Assembly (NCBI RefSeq): GCF_000695685.1
Contig: NZ_JFFR01000009.1
Span: 62,001-126,000, forward strand
Length of the DNA: 64,000 nucleotides
Direction of reading: 5' to 3'
From: Vibrio fortis
GTDB taxonomy: Bacteria > Pseudomonadota > Gammaproteobacteria > Enterobacterales > Vibrionaceae
Every line of letters begins with the position of its first letter. Positions within the stretch are counted from its first letter, which is position 1. Positions 17,018-26,260 of the stretch are shown here, piece after piece. Position numbers and translations under genes: made by a program. The notes under the pieces were generated by a model. That model was given only the letters and a program-made list of their open reading frames with translations. It was not told the DNA's origin and ran no database searches.

Positions 17018-17361
17018 GCTGGCTTCTCCTCGTTGTTATCACTCTCTTGAGTTGCAGTTTTCCCTGGCGAAGGTGCACGCCAAGTATCCCTGAGATTGAT
17101 AATTGCCTTTTCCATATCGACAAATGCGAGAATTACAGCCAGTACCCATACCCAATGCCAGATAAACCCTATCCAGGTGAGCGCGGTGATCAGCCCCAAT
17201 TGGTGGTGCTCTTTGCTATGTGCTTTATTAATTGGCAATTCATGAACTCGCCAGAAACCGTAACCTGCAGCAGCAATAGTCGCGACAAGCACAATTCCTG
17301 CTACGACGTGAAGTGCTGTATCGGCACCGGTTCCAACAAACGGGACACTAAGAAGACTCAT
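17011..17361 (-). CDS. small inner-membrane partner of the HlyD-like protein
   Basis: 116 residues with two membrane segments (about 13-36 and 55-84) separated by a charged loop (HELPINKAHSKEHHQ). It precedes and overlaps the HlyD-like gene by seven bases, the same pairing seen for small DUF3302-type proteins and YibH-like adaptors in enterobacteria, which I recall rather than can test. A role as the missing inner-membrane part of the exporter is possible but unproven. Divergent from an AraC-family regulator 144 bases away, a likely controller. Confidence 0.7.
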   Translation of the reverse strand: MSLLSVPFVGTGADTALHVVAGIVLVATIAAAGYGFWRVHELPINKAHSKEHHQLGLITALTWIGFIWHWVWVLAVILAFVDMEKAIINLRDTWRAPSPGKTATQESDNNEEKPAC

Positions 17362-17505
17362 TGATAAACCCTACGTTAACTAAGAAACGCAATTGTGAGC
17401 TATGTCAGATAATATAGTTACAAAGGTACAGATTATTTCTAAATTAGGTCTATTTTGATGTGATCTGTTATTTGTGATATTAAAATTGTTTCGTTTCTAT
17501 GATGA

Positions 17506-18525
17506 ATGGGTGGTTTTGTGCATAACGTTAACTTTTTGCGGGCTCTGGGTATTTTTAGTATTTATCAGCAAGTCTCGGCTAATGAGATGGCAAACATTGA
17601 GAGTTTGGGTATTCCAAGGTCGGTGTTTGATAATCCGATGAACTTGATACCTGTGACAGAAGTTGACGAGTGGTATCAGAACTTAGAGCAGCAGACACAC
17701 AACCCAGACATCATTTTGCAGATAGGGCAAAAAGTTGATATTGAGAAAGCGGGACCATTAGCGAATTGGTTTTTCTCTGGGCATGACCTCGCTTCTACCA
17801 TTCGCAGAGTAAACTTAAGCCTCCATTGCTTGCAGTCTGGTGCGTATCTCTATGGTGCGGAAGTGGGGCCGTTGATTAAATGGTGTTATGAGAACCCGGC
17901 GTATAGCGCGAAAGGTAAGGTTCACGACTCCATTCGGGTCGCTATTTTCATGACTAAGATATTGCGAATGTATCTTGGTGAAGATTTCAAACCTGCTGCA
18001 GTGTGTATTGCTGGCCATCGTAAAAATGTTGAGGTTTACCAAGCGTACTTTGATTGTCCAATTCAATGGGGGCAACCGAGAACTGAGGTGTGGTTGCCGA
18101 GTAATCTGAGGCTATCCGTTAACCAAGTTCGATCTGCTGGGCGTGCCAACCTAGCAATGAATTACCACGATTTGGACAATTACCTAAATATGCCCGACGC
18201 AGAAGATGAGCATAAGGTGATCTACGAGATGATCAATTACAGCCGACATTTTGGTTTGCCAACGCTTGCCAAAGTTTCTTCTTTGCTTGGGTTATCGGAG
18301 CAACAATTTCAGAGGCGACTGCATCGTCTTGGAGTTACATTCTCAACCATTACGGGTTACGCGTTGAGTAACGTGGCGGTTGAGTTATTGCGTTATTCCA
18401 CGCCTATCGATGAGATTGCGACACGCCTTGGTTATACAAATACGGCGAGCTTCAACCGCATGTTTAAAAAACATAGAGGTTTAACACCTAAGCAGTATCG
18501 CGATCGTTTTCAGGCTCACTTCTAA
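17506..18525 (+). CDS. AraC-family transcriptional regulator
   Basis: 339 residues. The N-terminal 220 residues are of the Arabinose_bd/OruR-type effector domain; the last 100 carry two helix-turn-helix motifs, with LAKVSSLLGLSEQQFQRRL and the family signature PIDEIATRLGYTNTASFNRMFKKHRGLTPKQYR. The start is uncertain: ATG at 17506 and GTG at 17518 both lack a good ribosome site. It is transcribed away from the HlyD-like operon and is the obvious candidate to regulate it. Only 12 bases separate its stop from the opposing PPOX gene. Confidence 0.9.
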   Translation: MGGFVHNVNFLRALGIFSIYQQVSANEMANIESLGIPRSVFDNPMNLIPVTEVDEWYQNLEQQTHNPDIILQIGQKVDIEKAGPLANWFFSGHDLASTIRRVNLSLHCLQSGAYLYGAEVGPLIKWCYENPAYSAKGKVHDSIRVAIFMTKILRMYLGEDFKPAAVCIAGHRKNVEVYQAYFDCPIQWGQPRTEVWLPSNLRLSVNQVRSAGRANLAMNYHDLDNYLNMPDAEDEHKVIYEMINYSRHFGLPTLAKVSSLLGLSEQQFQRRLHRLGVTFSTITGYALSNVAVELLRYSTPIDEIATRLGYTNTASFNRMFKKHRGLTPKQYRDRFQAHF

Positions 18526-18537
18526 GCGGCTTCAATG

Positions 18538-19218
18538 CTAAGCATTGTTGTTACTGTTTGGCGTATTACTCCAACGAGAGCCGTAGGCGGCAGAATAGTC
18601 CGGTATATCAATCTTACCTTCTAATTCAGGCACGGTTTCGAGTGGGCCTACGACCGTTCTGTAAGGTAGCACTCCCGCCCACACAGGAATTTCGAGGTCA
18701 GACTCATCGTCGTTCACGCCGTGCTTACCGATTTTAACTGAAGCCTCGGTTAACGGAATGGCCAGCAGTTCTGTGGCTGCTAACTCTCTTGGGCTACTCA
18801 GACGCACTTCTTCTGTTCTACCTGGTGCTATCTGCTCAATGAAATGATTGAGCAGTCGGTCTTTTTCGTTTGTATCTTCAATGATCTCAAATGAACCAAA
18901 TACCACTGCAGAACGATAGTGAGCACTGTGGTGAAAAGCCGATCGCGCTAAAACCCAGCCGTCAAACAAAGTGAATGTGAGACAAGTCTGAGCACCTTTC
19001 TTTAATCCTCTAAGTAGACGACTGTTTTTAGCGCCGTGGATATAAACATGGTTATCGACACGCCACGCTAGCATAGGGATGACCACCGGACCTTGCTCCC
19101 CCTCTAAAGCGATATGGGCAATAAGACTTTCATCAATGATGTCGTATAGCTTTTGCTGTTCAAACTCCGCTTTGTGGGTTCCTTTCTTAATCGTTGTTCT
19201 GTTGGTTCTCGATAACAT
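18538..19218 (-). CDS. pyridoxamine-phosphate-oxidase-like flavin-binding protein
   Basis: 226 residues, of the PPOX split-barrel family that binds FMN (IAHIALEGEQGPVVIPMLAW, HGAKNSRLLRGLKKGAQTCL and TFTLFDGWVLARSAFHHSAHYRS in two successive blocks). The split barrel suggests a flavin- or heme-linked oxidoreductase or a B6-related salvage role. It is divergently transcribed from a MocR-type (PLP-binding) regulator with an inverted repeat between them, a common arrangement for PPOX genes controlled by PdxR-like regulators. Exact reaction unknown. Confidence 0.82.
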   Translation of the reverse strand: MLSRTNRTTIKKGTHKAEFEQQKLYDIIDESLIAHIALEGEQGPVVIPMLAWRVDNHVYIHGAKNSRLLRGLKKGAQTCLTFTLFDGWVLARSAFHHSAHYRSAVVFGSFEIIEDTNEKDRLLNHFIEQIAPGRTEEVRLSSPRELAATELLAIPLTEASVKIGKHGVNDDESDLEIPVWAGVLPYRTVVGPLETVPELEGKIDIPDYSAAYGSRWSNTPNSNNNA

Positions 19219-19259
19219 AATGACATCTCCATGATTGCTTTTTACTCAATCTAACGGTT

Positions 19260-19308
19260 AACTGGATACATAAATAGAGCCACTTTTGAAGAGTGTTTGG
19301 ATCCAGTT
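19260..19308. promoter_or_regulatory. inverted repeat in the PPOX-MocR intergenic region
   Basis: AACTGGAT (19260-19267) and ATCCAGTT (19301-19308), perfect 8-bp arms 33 bp apart between the two divergent starts. Likely operator for the MocR protein; the right arm directly abuts the regulator's ATG. Confidence 0.5.
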
Positions 19309-20754
19309 ATGCAGCCAATTGATATCGGAGACCTGTCATTAGATCTCAGTAAAACAACACGTCAGAACGCCTTGTTTCACGCTATCCGAGAAAAGATAGT
19401 GCGTGGGTTTTGGAGTAAAGGGAATAAGCTTCCTTCTACTCGCAAGCTAGCTCTGGAGCTTGATGTCAGCCGTAATACAGTGATTTTTGCTTATGAACAG
19501 CTAGTGAGTGAAGGTTACATAGAAAGCCGAAAAGGAGCGGGCTATTTTGTTTCGATAGAACAGCCCGAATACTATTTAGGGACTTCAAAAGCTCTATCGG
19601 AAACGGTAGGCAAAGAACCCAATGATGCGAATGGAAAGGCGCCTTTTGATGTGAATCAGGGCTTTGCGCCCGGCGTGCCCGATCTCCAAGCTTTCCCATT
19701 CGCTAAATGGCAGCGCTTACTGCAGCGGCATGTGACGCGGTTAAACCTTGCAGGAAATCAGCAGGTTCAAGGTTCCATTGCGCTTCGAGAAGCTTTGAGT
19801 CATTACTTGGCGAGTAGCCGCTCTGTTCATTGTGATTACAGTCGAATCATCATTACGGTTGGTGCACAACAGGCGCTCTCAATCGCGTTGATGGCGACAC
19901 TTAAGGCTGGAGATGAAGTCTTGATGGAGGAGCCCGGGTACCGCCAAGTTCATAAGATCATCGACCTTTTACAACTCCAAATGCAGCCTGTTCCGGTGCG
20001 TGAGAAGCAAGGGCTGTGTTTAGATAAAGTACTGGCGAGCCAAGCTCACGCGCTCTATGTCACGCCAAGTAATCAATATCCAATGGGCACTACGCTTACT
20101 ACGGAGCAGAGACTCAAGATCATTGATTGGGCAAAACAGAAGCAGGCTTGGATTATTGAGGATGATTACGATAGCGAATTTCAGTTTGCTCATCGCCCAT
20201 ACACCAGCATGCAAGGGTTGGCGGGTAAGCTAGAGCAAGACGAGCGGGTGATCTACGTAGGCTCACTCAGTAAGGTGATGTTCAATGGCTTGAGAATTGG
20301 CTACATGGTAGTACCTAAACAGTTGGTACCTCGTTGTTTAGAAATCAAAGACGCTATTACTGGCGACTCACCTACGCATACTCAGGAAGCGTTGGCGGAT
20401 TTTATTAATGAAGGTGACCTGTTAAGGCACATTAGAAAAATGCGACGTCTATACAAGCAGAAGCATGAAGCTATGCTAACAGCATTAGAGCGTGAGTTCG
20501 GCCAAGACCTTGAAGTGATAAGCCAAGCGGCCGGGTTGCATGTTACGGTGAAGTGGTATGGCGGGATTTCAGAACAAGATTGGAGTGAAAGGGCAGAGCG
20601 AGAAAACATTGTCGTGCGTCCGTTTAGTTTTTACGAATACACGAAAAATAATGGCCGTGACTGGCGTGCCGTAGTTCTGGGCTTTGGAAACATTCCTTTG
20701 GAACAAATACCTCAGAAAATGCGCGCCATTGCTCAAGTTTTTTATCGTGAGTAA
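19309..20754 (+). CDS. MocR/PdxR-type GntR regulator with aminotransferase fold
   Basis: 481 residues from ATG 19309 (a TTG four codons earlier is also in frame). N-terminal GntR winged helix (LPSTRKLALELDVSRNTVIFAYEQLVSEG, residues about 41-70 of the longer form), then a type I aminotransferase domain. The PLP-binding lysine lies in SLSKVMFNGLRIGY and the Asp in EDDYDSEF, so cofactor binding is expected. MocR regulators sense PLP or amino acid metabolites and control neighbouring genes, here most likely the divergent PPOX gene. A role in B6 homeostasis is inference. Confidence 0.92.
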   Translation: MQPIDIGDLSLDLSKTTRQNALFHAIREKIVRGFWSKGNKLPSTRKLALELDVSRNTVIFAYEQLVSEGYIESRKGAGYFVSIEQPEYYLGTSKALSETVGKEPNDANGKAPFDVNQGFAPGVPDLQAFPFAKWQRLLQRHVTRLNLAGNQQVQGSIALREALSHYLASSRSVHCDYSRIIITVGAQQALSIALMATLKAGDEVLMEEPGYRQVHKIIDLLQLQMQPVPVREKQGLCLDKVLASQAHALYVTPSNQYPMGTTLTTEQRLKIIDWAKQKQAWIIEDDYDSEFQFAHRPYTSMQGLAGKLEQDERVIYVGSLSKVMFNGLRIGYMVVPKQLVPRCLEIKDAITGDSPTHTQEALADFINEGDLLRHIRKMRRLYKQKHEAMLTALEREFGQDLEVISQAAGLHVTVKWYGGISEQDWSERAERENIVVRPFSFYEYTKNNGRDWRAVVLGFGNIPLEQIPQKMRAIAQVFYRE

Positions 20755-20790
20755 TGGCGCAGAAAGTATCTCATTGTGAGGCGTAGGTGA

Positions 20791-22050
20791 TTATTCCAAT
20801 GAAACGCGAGGTCGACCTAGCCAACGACGCCAAGGTAGCAGCAAGGCAGCAAACACGATGCATGCATAGAGCATTGACCAGCTTAGGCAGATGAAGACTA
20901 AGGTACACAATAGCAGCGACAGCATTGCTATGTATTGGCCTGAACCTGACAGCAAGCGACAAGCAGCGAGCATCGCCAATAGGTACACTAACACAAAGAT
21001 CCCGTTGGCAAGCTTGAGGAAAAACTCAAGGTCTAATGAAGATAGTTCACCAATCACGCAAGATAGTAGTGCTACAACACCGATAGCAATCGTTGGGTAA
21101 AGCGGTGCGCCGCGTGTATTGAGCTGAGCCATTTTACCACTTGGATTGTGTTGACGAGCTTGAGCCCAAATCATGCGTGATAAGCTCTGCGTGTATAGGT
21201 TGAGACTTGCAAAACAGGCAAAGAAGCCGAGTATGCTGATCACGGTTTTGAAGCCTGCACCAAATAGTTGTTCTGTGACCCATGGAATTGCTGTCGCATC
21301 GAATTCAGCGGAACCATACGCGCCCAATTTTAAAATCACCACTGAGCAAGCCCAGTAAACCATACCAGCTACAAAGCACCCTGCGATGATGGCGATGGGA
21401 AAGTCTCGTTGCGGGTTCTTAAACTCTTCCCCCATGTGTGCAAATGCTTCAATACCGACAAAACACCAAAACATCACAGCTAAAGCAGAGCCGATTGACC
21501 ACATAGAACTTGAATCGACACTTGGAATCGCGACGTCAGCCATCCCGATATCTGCTTTCCAAATAAAAGCGCCGACGAGAGCAAGAATAGAGAGGGCGAT
21601 GACAGTTTGCAGTCGCCCGGAAGACTTGCTGCCTAATAGATTTACAATGATCAGCAGTACGACAGTTAAAAACTGGGCACTGAGTGGTGCGTTTAGAGGC
21701 GCCGGAAGTAACTGCTGAGCAAATCCGCCAGCTAGAGCGATCGCCGCAGGGATGCCAACAGGAATTACACTTACAAATAGCCAAGCTACTGCTGTCTCCA
21801 TACGTTGCCCAAATGCTTGGCGCACAAAATAGGCTGTACCGCCGGCATTGGGGTAGCGCTTTCCAAGTGCTGCGAAAGTGAGAGCAATTGGACAAATAGC
21901 AATGAACAGCAGCAACCAAGCTAATAACGATAATTGTCCTGCGATACTTGCGGCTATTGCGGGAATCATAAATAACCCAGTCCCTAGTAGGGTGGTGGAA
22001 AGCTGCCCTATACCGGAAAGCAGGGTAATTTCTTGCTTGAGTTGTGTCAT
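20791..22050 (-). CDS. yjeH: APC-family amino-acid exporter, YjeH-like
   Basis: 419 residues with about twelve helices. The N-terminal block GIGQLSTTLLGTGLFMIPAIA and the middle block MFWCFVGIEAFAHMGEEFKNPQRDFP align closely with E. coli YjeH, an exporter of methionine and branched-chain amino acids. No ribosome site stands out before the ATG at 22050. Divergent from an Lrp/AsnC regulator 238 bases away, which is the expected amino-acid-responsive controller. Confidence 0.9.
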   Translation of the reverse strand: MTQLKQEITLLSGIGQLSTTLLGTGLFMIPAIAASIAGQLSLLAWLLLFIAICPIALTFAALGKRYPNAGGTAYFVRQAFGQRMETAVAWLFVSVIPVGIPAAIALAGGFAQQLLPAPLNAPLSAQFLTVVLLIIVNLLGSKSSGRLQTVIALSILALVGAFIWKADIGMADVAIPSVDSSSMWSIGSALAVMFWCFVGIEAFAHMGEEFKNPQRDFPIAIIAGCFVAGMVYWACSVVILKLGAYGSAEFDATAIPWVTEQLFGAGFKTVISILGFFACFASLNLYTQSLSRMIWAQARQHNPSGKMAQLNTRGAPLYPTIAIGVVALLSCVIGELSSLDLEFFLKLANGIFVLVYLLAMLAACRLLSGSGQYIAMLSLLLCTLVFICLSWSMLYACIVFAALLLPWRRWLGRPRVSLE

Positions 22051-22288
22051 TCGCCGTCCTTGAAGATTTTATCGTGGCTGGTGTGTTTTAAGGAATTCGC
22101 CAGCGCTATGTTTTATTGCAAAAGCATACTCCGTCATTACTGAGATTGCAGCTAGCGAAACGTCGTAACTTGGTGTCATTTTAACGGTGTTTTGTTTTTT
22201 AGAAGTGAAAGTGTCGGCTGTTCTAACGTTGAAATTTGTGTCAAATTAGGAAGTTGAAATAACTAGAACAATGGAAGTCGTGAGCACA

Positions 22289-22735
22289 ATGGATAAATTT
22301 GATCGTCAAATCGTCGATATTCTTAAAAATGATGGGCGCTGCTCGGTCAGTGATATTGCAAGAGAAGTCAATTTATCGCGCTCGGCGGTCAATGCAAGAA
22401 TGAAGAAACTTGAGAATGACCAAGTCATTCAAGGCTATTATGCGCGAGTCGCAGATTCGAATGCGTCGAAGAATGTATGCGCTTATATTTCATTAAAGTT
22501 CGATCTCTCCAGTAGTGACCACAGCTGTGAATCGTATGCACAGTCAATCTATCGAATCGATGGCGTTCAGTGGTGTCATTCTATTAGTGGTGAGACAGAC
22601 ATGATGCTCTATGTAGAAGTTGAAAGTATGGAACATCTCAATCGAATCAGAGATCAGCTGCACAACTATGCTGACCTACGCCAGCTGATGACGCACACGG
22701 TGCTCACTGAATTCTTCAATAAGCAAACTCAGTAA
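22289..22735 (+). CDS. Lrp/AsnC-family regulator
   Basis: 148 residues from the ATG at 22289 (GGAAG 11 bases upstream; typical opening MDKFDRQIVDIL). An in-frame ATG at 22271 would add six residues. N-terminal helix-turn-helix (CSVSDIAREVNLSRSAVNARM) and C-terminal RAM/ACT-like effector domain with WCHSISGETDMMLYVEV. Members bind amino acids and control transport genes; the divergent YjeH-like exporter is the likely target. A LysR gene begins seven bases after its stop, so they may be co-transcribed. Confidence 0.92.
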   Translation: MDKFDRQIVDILKNDGRCSVSDIAREVNLSRSAVNARMKKLENDQVIQGYYARVADSNASKNVCAYISLKFDLSSSDHSCESYAQSIYRIDGVQWCHSISGETDMMLYVEVESMEHLNRIRDQLHNYADLRQLMTHTVLTEFFNKQTQ

Positions 22736-22742
22736 GGCTCTC

Positions 22743-23690
22743 ATGTTAGGCAATATTAATCTTAATCTGCTGCGTTCACTGCATGTGTTGCTTGAAGAGT
22801 GCCATGTTAGTCGTGCGGCGGAGCGACTGCATATCACTCAATCGGCGGTCAGTCGCCAGCTCTCCCAATTGAGAGAGCTGTGTAATGATCCGTTATTGGT
22901 TAGAGACGGCAATAAACTCATTCCGACTTCACGTGCTTTGCTACTTAAAGATAAATTGGATGCGTTGCTCGGGGAATTTGACCACCTTCTTGATGATCAG
23001 CCTTTTGATCCTAAAGAATGGAAAGGGGAGTTAGTACTGGCGTCGAGTGATTATGTTGCTCAGTACATTTTGCCCAACATTGTTGCTGACGTTTCTGAGG
23101 TTGCGCCGCATATCAATCTAGCCTATCGGTTGTGGGATCCCAGTTACCTTGAATGCCTTCATGACATGGGGATTCATTTGGCATCTAGCATGTTCCCAAC
23201 TAAACCAGAGCATGTATCAAGTATGAAGTTGGGTGAAGACAAATCGGTATGCCTGATGAGAAGCTCGCACCCTTTAGCACAACAAGAAACATTGAGTATC
23301 GATGAGCTCGTTAATTTTGCTCATATTAAAGTGACGGGAGGCGGGGACAAAGACACTCAGGCAGACATCGCTTTAAAGCAGCTAGGGTATTCCCGCAGAG
23401 TGGCTTTGAAAGTACCGTTTTTCTCGGCGGCGTGTAACGTGCTAAACCAAGATGATTACCTGATGATTGTACCCGAGCACATTGCTTACAACTTAGCTCG
23501 TCATCAATCATTGACCTACCGCTCTTTACCCTTTGAGACCGACAGTCATACCTACTGGCTGATGTGGCACCCTAAGTTTGATAATGATTCTGCTCATAAG
23601 TGGGTGCGGGAGAAGGCGTATCTTGCTATGCAGAAATCCAGTTACAATATCAGTATGATTTCAAATCATAGCAATGATGATTATCTTTGA
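22743..23690 (+). CDS. LysR-family regulator
   Basis: 315 residues. Classic N-terminal winged helix (NLLRSLHVLLEECHVSRAAERL and ITQSAVSRQLSQLRELCNDP) and a type 2 periplasmic-binding-like effector domain of the LeuO/NodD-like subgroup. Follows the Lrp gene by seven bases, with AAGG overlapping that gene's stop as the ribosome site. It precedes a LysE exporter in the same direction (87-bp gap), so regulation of export genes on either side is plausible. Effector unknown. Confidence 0.92.
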   Translation: MLGNINLNLLRSLHVLLEECHVSRAAERLHITQSAVSRQLSQLRELCNDPLLVRDGNKLIPTSRALLLKDKLDALLGEFDHLLDDQPFDPKEWKGELVLASSDYVAQYILPNIVADVSEVAPHINLAYRLWDPSYLECLHDMGIHLASSMFPTKPEHVSSMKLGEDKSVCLMRSSHPLAQQETLSIDELVNFAHIKVTGGGDKDTQADIALKQLGYSRRVALKVPFFSAACNVLNQDDYLMIVPEHIAYNLARHQSLTYRSLPFETDSHTYWLMWHPKFDNDSAHKWVREKAYLAMQKSSYNISMISNHSNDDYL

Positions 23691-23777
23691 TTTCAATTTA
23701 TAGCTTGTTCAAATTAAGGTGACAACATAGTCAGCGAGGATAGTCTGCTCGCAGTAATTGAGTGTAGGAATGGAATA

Positions 23778-24392
23778 ATGACAATAACGATTTGGTTTTC
23801 TTTATTAGCAATCTGCTTGTTGGGCGCGATGTCACCGGGGCCAAGCTTAGCAATGATTGCAAAACACAGCCTAGCTGGTGGACGAATGAATGGTCTGATC
23901 GCGGCTTGGGCACATGCGGCAGGGATCGGTATCTATGCGTTTGCCACTATTATCGGTTTGGCGGTCGTGTTAGAACAGTCGCCAATGCTGTTTAAAGGCA
24001 TTAGCTTAGCCGGTGCCGCTTACTTGGCATATCTTGGAGTTAATGCGCTGCGCTCAAAAGGTGGTGTTGCGGCAAAATTAGAAGGTGGGGAGCCTGTCAC
24101 GTATATGCAGTCTGCTCGTGAAGCCTTTCTTATCTCAATTCTTAGCCCAAAGATCGCGCTGTTCTTTATCGCTCTGTTCAGTCAGTTTGTCGCTTTAGGC
24201 AATGAGCTGATGAACAAGGTAATCATCGTATCGACACCGTTGATTGTGGATGGCCTATGGTACACCTTCATTACACTGGTATTGTCGAGCCCGATTATTG
24301 TTGATCGCATCCGTTCGCAAGCCCAGTTGATAGATAGGCTATCGGGTGTGGTATTGATTCTATTGGCTGCACGTGTGGTATGGACAATCTAG
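23778..24392 (+). CDS. LysE/RhtB-family amino-acid exporter
   Basis: 204 residues with six hydrophobic helices. Conserved N-terminal GAMSPGPSLAMIAKHSLAGGRMNGL is the LysE/RhtB signature, followed by AYLAYLGVNALRS and the LSPKIALFFIALFSQFV loop. Exports an amino acid; specificity not visible. AGGAATGG precedes the ATG. A strong terminator ends it. Confidence 0.92.
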   Translation: MTITIWFSLLAICLLGAMSPGPSLAMIAKHSLAGGRMNGLIAAWAHAAGIGIYAFATIIGLAVVLEQSPMLFKGISLAGAAYLAYLGVNALRSKGGVAAKLEGGEPVTYMQSAREAFLISILSPKIALFFIALFSQFVALGNELMNKVIIVSTPLIVDGLWYTFITLVLSSPIIVDRIRSQAQLIDRLSGVVLILLAARVVWTI

Positions 24393-24416
24393 AAAAGACG
24401 CTTTAAAACGCAAACA

Positions 24417-24455
24417 AAGGCTCATCATGTATTGTGGTGAGCCTTGTTTTTTTTT
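24417..24455 (+). terminator. terminator of the LysE-type gene
   Basis: 11-bp stem AAGGCTCATCA (24417-24427) / TGGTGAGCCTT (24435-24445), one G-U, followed by nine T after one G. Confidence 0.88.
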
Positions 24456-24478
24456 GAGCATGGTAACTGGCTATGAGC

Positions 24479-25660
24479 TTATTTTGAGTTTGCCATAACA
24501 CTGCCAGACGCCATCATCTCACTAAGTTTGTGCATGTTATCTTCAAAGTATGGGTTGAAGGTTAAGCGAGCGTGATTTTTGTCTGGCTCTTGATAACCCC
24601 AAGCGGAATACCATGTTTCCTCACCAGCTTGGCACTCTTCTTCTAGTCCTTCAACTTGACCATTGGAGCAGATCTTCTCGCTACCGTTTACTCCGTAATA
24701 AGGGTTCTGTGGAGAGAACAGTAGCCCCATATGAGAGCCATTAGAGATGCGTTGCTCTGGTAGCTTCATACTGTAACGCACCGCTCTTGGATCGCTTAAC
24801 TCTTGCTCCCCTTGCCAAATCATCACGTTGCTTGGATTTGGCATCGATTGGCTAAAGGCATTTTCCACATATTGCGTGTCAATGACGCTGTCGCCTTCGC
24901 TCATCAATACAAATACCGGCTTGTCGTATTGTCCTTGCTGGAGATCGTTGCGCACAATCTCAGAGGTTTGGTAGTAAACCGATGCTCCATTCATTGGCAA
25001 CGAGTTGTAGCGCAGCATATTGTCTTCAGGATCTTGATCGGCCCATGTGACAAAGTAGCTTGCGAGCTCTGCAAACTGCACCGCTGAAGAGTTCGGCTGG
25101 AACGCTGGCGAGAACAGCAGTAGACCGGAAATCGTATCGTCTTTCATCGCTTGTGAAGTCACTAGGTTAGCACCTGTTGAGTAACCTCCGAGCCACACTG
25201 AATCATACTCCTGTTGAAGCAGCTTGGTGTGATGAGCCACAACGCCTTGCCAGTCCTCTAAAGAAGGCAACATTAAATCGGCAACACGACTGCCGTGACC
25301 TGGTAGTAAAACAGTACGCACCAGATAGCCTTGTTGAGCAAGGTAAGTAGCGACGTCGTGGAATGAGTACGGAGAATCGCCAAGCCCATGCACAAGGAGA
25401 ACTGCTTTGCCGTTTGGCTGATCTGGTTGATATTCGGTCGGAGAGTTTAACTCAATCTCTTTTTGGTGGTCTTCTGAGACAAAGATGCGGTGAGAAGCCA
25501 GCCATTGCTGTGTTTCTTCTTGGTAGCGATCAAAGCTATCTTGCTGATAAGTAGGGAGCTCACCTGACGCTTGATATGCGGGAATAACAGGTTCATGGGA
25601 GCAACCATATGTGCCCATTAGTGTTAGCGTAAGCAAGCTTAATGTGATGATTTTCTTCAT
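24479..25660 (-). CDS. lipoprotein alpha/beta hydrolase
   Basis: 393 residues. Lipoprotein signal with lipobox at TYGC (Cys 20), so membrane-anchored, probably on the periplasmic side of either membrane. Alpha/beta hydrolase fold: oxyanion strand VLLVHGLGDSPYSF, nucleophile elbow GGYSTGAN (GxSxG type), and a late His in NGSHMGLLFSP. Preferred substrates could be lipids or esters; not predictable. A Cys pair (ICSNG, EECQAGE) near the C-terminus suggests a disulfide, consistent with export. Alone on its strand until a small gene upstream. Confidence 0.88.
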   Translation of the reverse strand: MKKIITLSLLTLTLMGTYGCSHEPVIPAYQASGELPTYQQDSFDRYQEETQQWLASHRIFVSEDHQKEIELNSPTEYQPDQPNGKAVLLVHGLGDSPYSFHDVATYLAQQGYLVRTVLLPGHGSRVADLMLPSLEDWQGVVAHHTKLLQQEYDSVWLGGYSTGANLVTSQAMKDDTISGLLLFSPAFQPNSSAVQFAELASYFVTWADQDPEDNMLRYNSLPMNGASVYYQTSEIVRNDLQQGQYDKPVFVLMSEGDSVIDTQYVENAFSQSMPNPSNVMIWQGEQELSDPRAVRYSMKLPEQRISNGSHMGLLFSPQNPYYGVNGSEKICSNGQVEGLEEECQAGEETWYSAWGYQEPDKNHARLTFNPYFEDNMHKLSEMMASGSVMANSK

Positions 25661-25751
25661 GTTGGGTTTACTAATCTATTTCTTTTATGGTGCTTGTTGA
25701 ACAGTGGGCGCTGTGCCCACTGTGTTGTGCTAGTGCTAACTTATCTGTGGC

Positions 25752-25982
25752 TTATCGTTTGTTCGACAAGTCTTCGTATTCGCCTTCAATCACACCTGCA
25801 TCTCGGTTCGCTGAGTAGTGATTATTCATACGTGATGTAAAGCCTTGTTGGCTCATTTGCTTCTGAATTTTTTTCCCTGTGATTAGGGCCGCAATCGTTA
25901 GAGGGATAGCAAGCAGCAAGCTGGTAAATAGTGCGATAAGACCAGTGAAGAGTGCTGCAACAGTAACTAAGATATTTTTCAT
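25752..25982 (-). CDS. small membrane protein, unknown
   Basis: 76 residues with one long hydrophobic stretch (about 5-35, perhaps a helical hairpin) followed by a charged tail ending VIEGEYEDLSNKR. The ATG at 25982 has AGAGGAAATG upstream. About 90 bases separate it from the hydrolase gene downstream on the same strand, so co-transcription is possible. I do not recognise a family. Confidence 0.7.
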   Translation of the reverse strand: MKNILVTVAALFTGLIALFTSLLLAIPLTIAALITGKKIQKQMSQQGFTSRMNNHYSANRDAGVIEGEYEDLSNKR

Positions 25983-26067
25983 AATTCATTTCCTCTTTTT
26001 CTATGTTGTCACTCTAACAAAGCTTTTCTGAACGAAACATGAACGGTGTTCAAAAACATTTTTGAAA

Positions 26068-26121
26068 GTCATATTGACCTAGGTGTGTTTAATTTGGGGC
26101 GTCTTTTGTAGTCATAAATAC
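26068..26121 (+). promoter_or_regulatory. NorR-type enhancer sites upstream of hcp
   Basis: GTCATATTGAC at 26068-26078 is a perfect match to the NorR core GTCA-N3-TGAC. GTCATAAATAC at 26111-26121 fits the looser GT-N7-AC. They lie about 80-130 bases upstream of a sigma-54 promoter, the geometry of NorR-activated nitric oxide defence genes. Confidence 0.65.
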
Positions 26122-26174
26122 GCAGTAAAAATATGGCTATGTAACTTTGCTTTATAAAACAATGGGTTAAAAGT

Positions 26175-26190
26175 TGGCATGGAAGGTGCT
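26175..26190 (+). promoter_or_regulatory. sigma-54 promoter of hcp-hcr
   Basis: TTGGCAT-GGAAG-GTGCT with GG (26176-26177) and GC (26188-26189) ten bases apart. Predicted start about 26201, giving a leader of some 60 bases. Confidence 0.75.
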
Positions 26191-26260
26191 CTAGGGAGTA
26201 GGAAAAATAAATCATTGTGAGCTAAGAACTTACAACAAACGACTATTACTGGAGCCCAAT

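Noticed and set aside
21536..21919. 127-codon reverse frame inside the YjeH-like gene
   Set aside because: Same strand, other frame, low-complexity Cys/Ser/Arg composition; the transporter frame is clearly coding.
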